Shown in pieces: positions 5,883 to 5,956 of a DNA stretch of 5,956 nucleotides (position 1 is the stretch's first letter; every line of letters begins with the position of its first letter). The notes below the pieces were generated by a model that saw only the letters and a list, made by a program, of their open reading frames with translations, did not search any database and was not told the origin of the DNA. Source of the DNA: Mucilaginibacter sp. (GTDB lineage Bacteria > Bacteroidota > Bacteroidia > Sphingobacteriales > Sphingobacteriaceae); the NCBI GenBank assembly GCA_025934475.1, contig JAICXZ010000224.1, forward strand, positions 1-5,956, written 5' to 3'. Made by a program: the position numbers and the translations under genes.

Positions 5883-5956
5883 ATGAATAAATGGATAACA
5901 GTTCTTACGTTCAACCTTCCGCAGCAAATGTGGGTTATCAGAACCAGGTTGGAAGC
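5883..5956 (+). CDS. DUF2007-like protein, N-terminal fragment cut by window end
   Basis: ATG 5883 opens a frame that runs to the window end for 24 codons. The translation MNKWITVLTF, then NLPQQMWVIRTRLE, fits the start of DUF2007 ("putative signal-transducing protein") domains. Those begin with a short strand, T-F-x-x-P, and a helix ending in a Leu-Glu pair. The TFNLP...IRTRLE spacing is the main support. The first strand and helix are all that can be seen. The gap to the stop of the DUF2251-like gene is 23 bp on the same strand. A competing ATG at 5891 in another frame gives a Ser/Gln/Asn-rich peptide (MDNSSYVQPSAA) and is less convincing. The role is unknown, and the family assignment from so few residues is moderate at best. 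Confidence 0.55.
   Translation, partial: MNKWITVLTFNLPQQMWVIRTRLE

Noticed and set aside
5891..5956. Alternative open frame starting MDNSSYVQPSAA at the window end.
   Set aside because: The overlapping frame from 5883 matches the DUF2007 N-terminal pattern, while this one is only low-complexity sequence. The choice would be settled by bases beyond 5956.
1..5956. tRNA, rRNA, riboswitch, integrase or transposase genes.
   Set aside because: No cloverleaf-like segment, conserved RNA core or mobile-element protein motif was recognised in either strand.

Overview
The window looks like chromosomal DNA of a Bacteroidota bacterium, most likely the Sphingobacteriaceae (Mucilaginibacter/Pedobacter-like). 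The placement is inferred from signal peptides cleaved just before Gln (A|Q), the absence of convincing Shine-Dalgarno sites, a TAnnTTTG-type -7 promoter box before the flavoprotein gene, and gene families common in that group. It cannot be fixed to a genus from sequence reading alone.

Layout. Positions 1-2711 hold two tandem, closely related genes on the minus strand for secreted M1-family zinc metallopeptidases. The upstream copy is complete (2711 to 1044, 555 aa). The downstream copy starts at 923 and leaves the window at its GMEHQ motif, so its zinc site is not visible. The 120-bp gap between them carries a GC-rich hairpin cluster and a probable dispersed repeat. A 585-bp divergent intergenic region (2712-3296) has no gene. 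It holds a plausible minus-strand promoter for the peptidases and, on the other side, an AT-rich repeat cluster built on the 15-mer AACTAATCTCTAATC. The outer arms of that cluster are 35-bp inverted repeats (33/35) enclosing about 251 bp, a MITE-like geometry ending five bases before the -7 box of the next gene.

From 3297 everything is on the plus strand. First comes a complete dihydrolipoamide dehydrogenase (E3, 467 aa) with all catalytic residues and no E1/E2 partner beside it. Then follow three closely spaced genes: a small secreted protein of unknown function (4787-5437), a DUF2251-like cytoplasmic protein (5458-5859), and the first 24 codons of a DUF2007-like protein (5883 to the window end). 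The start codon of the secreted protein lies inside a 14-bp stem whose other arm is 48 bases upstream.

Functionally the window joins unrelated modules: extracytoplasmic peptide breakdown, central 2-oxoacid dehydrogenase metabolism and a small group of unknown genes. No mobile-element protein, RNA gene, defence system or biosynthetic cluster was seen. The most interesting non-coding signals are the repeat cluster before lpdA and the start-codon hairpin at 4722-4798.
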